From the NCBI GenBank assembly GCA_001897855.1, contig MKUO01000018.1, positions 83,513-147,512 on the forward strand: a DNA stretch of 64,000 nucleotides. Reading direction: 5' to 3'. Of the stretch, positions 62,114 through 64,000 are shown in pieces. Numbering within the stretch: the first letter of the stretch is position 1; every line of letters begins with the position of its first letter. The notes under the pieces were generated by a model. The model was not told the origin of the DNA. It ran no database searches and saw only the letters and a list, made by a program, of their open reading frames with translations. This stretch comes from Bacteroidetes bacterium 43-93. GTDB lineage: Bacteria > Bacteroidota > Bacteroidia > Chitinophagales > Chitinophagaceae. A program made the position numbers and the translations under genes.

Positions 62114-64000
62114 GCGCTATGGTGTAAGGGAAGTATTACGGTAAAGGAAGCACCTTCGTTCTCCTTGCCTTTGGCATAGATGCGCCCGTTATGGTTGTCT
62201 ACAACCTTTTTGCAGAGCGCCAGGCCAATGCCGGTGCCCGGATAGGTATCTTTGTTATTGAGCCTTTGAAAGATGGTGAAGATACGTTGCGCGTGCGCAT
62301 CGCTAAAGCCAATGCCATTGTCTTTAAATACCAGTTTGCAATATTCCTGCGTATTATCGAGATGCAATGTATTCAGCTCTTCGGCAGTTGGGGGTAACAC
62401 CCGGATATCTATTGCAACCGGCCTGCCGGTAAGGGCGAACTTCAGGCTATTGTTTAAGAGGTTATAAAACAGCTGGTTCATCTGCAATGGTATCGCCTCA
62501 ATGACCGGTAGCTTGTCGGAAGTGATGGTTGCCTGCTTATTTGTGATAGTGATATCCAAATCCTCCTGCACAGATTGTAATACCGCGTTAAGATCAATGC
62601 TCTGATACACGAGCTGAGCAGGTTGCGCAGTAGCATAATTCAGCAAGTCTTTAATAAGTACAGACATCTTCTCTGAAGAAGAAATGATCTTGGAGAGATC
62701 GGCCTGTACATCTTCGGGCAATTTATCTTTTGCTTTGATACGAATACGATCGGCAAATACTTTTATCTTCCTTAGCGGCTCCTGCAGATCGTGGCTGGCT
62801 ACATAGGCAAATTCTTCTAACTCGTTATTAGTTCTTTCAAGAGCATTTTTTGCCTTCTCCAGGTCTATTGTTCTTTCGTGAACCGTGTTTTCCAGCAATT
62901 GTTTCGCAGCGCGCTCTTCCGTTACATCCAGTACAATGCCAATATAATGATCGGGCGTTGTATCCTTGTAATAAACCTTGCCTTGAGATTTTACCCATCT
63001 CAACTGTTTATCTGAATAACGTGAAAAACGGAACGCTACATCATAATCACCAGTTTCAAAACCGCTATCGAAATTGGTTCGCACATATTCGAGATCATCA
63101 GGATGCACCATCTGGTAAAACAGGTCCAATGTTACTTTAATATCATCCGATATTCCGAATATGGCTTTGCATTCAGGAGACCAGGATAGATCTCCGGTTG
63201 CAACATTATAATCCCATGTACCAATACCTGTAGAGGATATTGCCATGCGCAACCTTTCTTCTCCTTCGCGTATCCGGCGAATTGCATTCTTTTTCTCTGT
63301 TATATCGCGGGCTATCTTAGAAGCACCAATGATGTTTCCGTTATTATCTTTTACTGGTGATATCGTTAAGGATAAATCCAGTAATCTCTTGTCTTTGGTG
63401 ATACGCTGCGTTTCAAAATGCTCTATACGTTCGCCTCTCTGCAAGCGCTGCAATATCAAGGGTTCTTCCTCTACCCTATCATCCGGTATTATCTTGTACA
63501 GGGTTTCGCCAATCATCTCTTCGGCGGTATAGCCAAAAATGCGTTCGGCAGCAGGGTTCCAACTGGTAATCACACCACTCAGGGTTTTGCTGATGATCGC
63601 ATCATCGGATGATTGCACGATTGCCTTATAAGTAGCAGCATCGGCCTCGTTTTTTCGACGTTCTGTAATATTTACCAGCATATTCATAGAACCTGTTATA
63701 TTACCTGTTGCATCAAAAAGTAAGGAACAATACGGTGCTATTACGATCCTTTCCCCCTTGCTATTTTCTATCAAAATTTCCGTGTCGTTTTTAATGGTAG
63801 TAGACAATGCTAACACCATCGGAGAACACTCCACCGACATTTCATTACCGTCAGCATAAAACAACTTTGCTTTAGCAGGCCACAATTCTGCTCCCGTTAC
63901 CGGTTCTGCTCCCCACAGTTCTGCTGCTGCACGATTATACTGGGTAATATAACCTTTGGCATTGCAGGTGTACATCGCAATAGGAGAATGCGGCACTAAA
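62110..64000 (-). CDS. Multi-PAS sensor histidine kinase, 5' end beyond window
   Basis: At least 629 codons are visible; the frame stays open to the right edge, so the N-terminus is missing (the GTG at 63996 lies inside a PAS domain). Counting from it: PAS at about 1-110, PAS-PAC at about 120-235 (D-D-A-I-I-S-K-T-L-S-G-V-I-T-S-W-N-P-A-A), PAS-PAC at about 245-360 and a coiled coil at about 370-395. HisKA follows with H402 in A-S-H-D-L-Q-E-P-L-R-K-I, then HATPase with N-L-L-N-N-S-L-K-F and G-T-G-I-G-L-A-L. S-H-D-L-Q-E-P-L is the phytochrome-like/bacteriophytochrome kinase subtype. Cytoplasmic as far as seen; partner regulator unknown. Confidence 0.92.
   Translation of the reverse strand, partial: LVPHSPIAMYTCNAKGYITQYNRAAAELWGAEPVTGAELWPAKAKLFYADGNEMSVECSPMVLALSTTIKNDTEILIENSKGERIVIAPYCSLLFDATGNITGSMNMLVNITERRKNEADAATYKAIVQSSDDAIISKTLSGVITSWNPAAERIFGYTAEEMIGETLYKIIPDDRVEEEPLILQRLQRGERIEHFETQRITKDKRLLDLSLTISPVKDNNGNIIGASKIARDITEKKNAIRRIREGEERLRMAISSTGIGTWDYNVATGDLSWSPECKAIFGISDDIKVTLDLFYQMVHPDDLEYVRTNFDSGFETGDYDVAFRFSRYSDKQLRWVKSQGKVYYKDTTPDHYIGIVLDVTEERAAKQLLENTVHERTIDLEKAKNALERTNNELEEFAYVASHDLQEPLRKIKVFADRIRIKAKDKLPEDVQADLSKIISSSEKMSVLIKDLLNYATAQPAQLVYQSIDLNAVLQSVQEDLDITITNKQATITSDKLPVIEAIPLQMNQLFYNLLNNSLKFALTGRPVAIDIRVLPPTAEELNTLHLDNTQEYCKLVFKDNGIGFSDAHAQRIFTIFQRLNNKDTYPGTGIGLALCKKVVDNHNGRIYAKGKENEGASFTVILPLHHSA

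Overview
The window looks like chromosomal DNA of a Bacteroidota bacterium, most likely of the order Chitinophagales (family-level placement is inference). The reasons are: five large proteins ending in type IX secretion system (T9SS) type A sorting domains; Omp28-type proteins; LytS-type and two-component-propeller kinases; a methionine synthase without its homocysteine domain; and promoters of the Bacteroidota kind (TTTG, about 19 bases, TAnnTTTG or TAnnTTCG). No tRNA, rRNA, CRISPR array, insertion sequence or prophage was recognised. Most of the window is housekeeping DNA interrupted by secreted-protein genes.

Layout. 1-8.2 kb: the 5' part of an Omp28-type lipoprotein gene, rbfA with a LolC/E-type permease, argS, rpsO, pnp and a TPR protein. 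8.6-16.6 kb: a giant T9SS-exported beta-helix protein (1993 aa) and a secreted TPR protein. 16.8-24.5 kb: an EGF-like lipoprotein, a repeat-tailed lipoprotein, ppk1-ppx (polyphosphate), panD / YbhN-like flippase / heptose adenylyltransferase, a PhnB-like protein, and the rpsF-rpsR-rplI ribosomal operon. 24.7-33 kb: two further T9SS cargo proteins, a HEAT-repeat protein, Tex, a DUF3050 protein and a DUF1624 membrane protein. 33.2-37.5 kb: a PAS histidine kinase with a receiver-CRP fusion regulator, plus small proteins. 37.6-48.9 kb: a second beta-helix T9SS protein, a CDF transporter, an AI-2E-family permease, a propeller histidine kinase with its LytTR regulator, and a T9SS protein with an endosialidase-chaperone (S74) domain. 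49-59 kb: an FMN reductase / old-yellow-enzyme pair divergent from an HxlR regulator, a pnuC / PAP2 / nicotinamide-riboside-kinase cluster, a YciO/Sua5 protein, ligA, cobalamin-dependent methionine synthase and a diverged PAP2-like membrane protein. 59.2-64 kb: a Rieske lipoprotein, a LytS-type kinase, a LuxR-type regulator with a degenerate receiver, and a multi-PAS kinase cut by the right edge.

How the genes fit together. ppk1 and ppx are translationally coupled. The pnuC-PAP2-NRK cluster reads as nicotinamide riboside uptake and phosphorylation, and lies two genes upstream of the NAD-consuming ligase. HxlR probably controls the divergent flavin reductases through a palindrome between them. 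Two kinase-regulator pairs are adjacent and co-directional (34.7/33.6 kb and 43.6/46.5 kb).

The least ordinary features are: an apparently unnamed module of roughly 120-145 residues that follows each beta-helix (three copies); a protein joining a self-cleaving S74 chaperone to a C-terminal T9SS signal; an Omp28-like domain that has lost both redox cysteines; the receiver-CRP fusion; and a LytS kinase with an unfamiliar input domain beside a pseudo-receiver. I did not find a clear, complete new defence or biosynthetic system.
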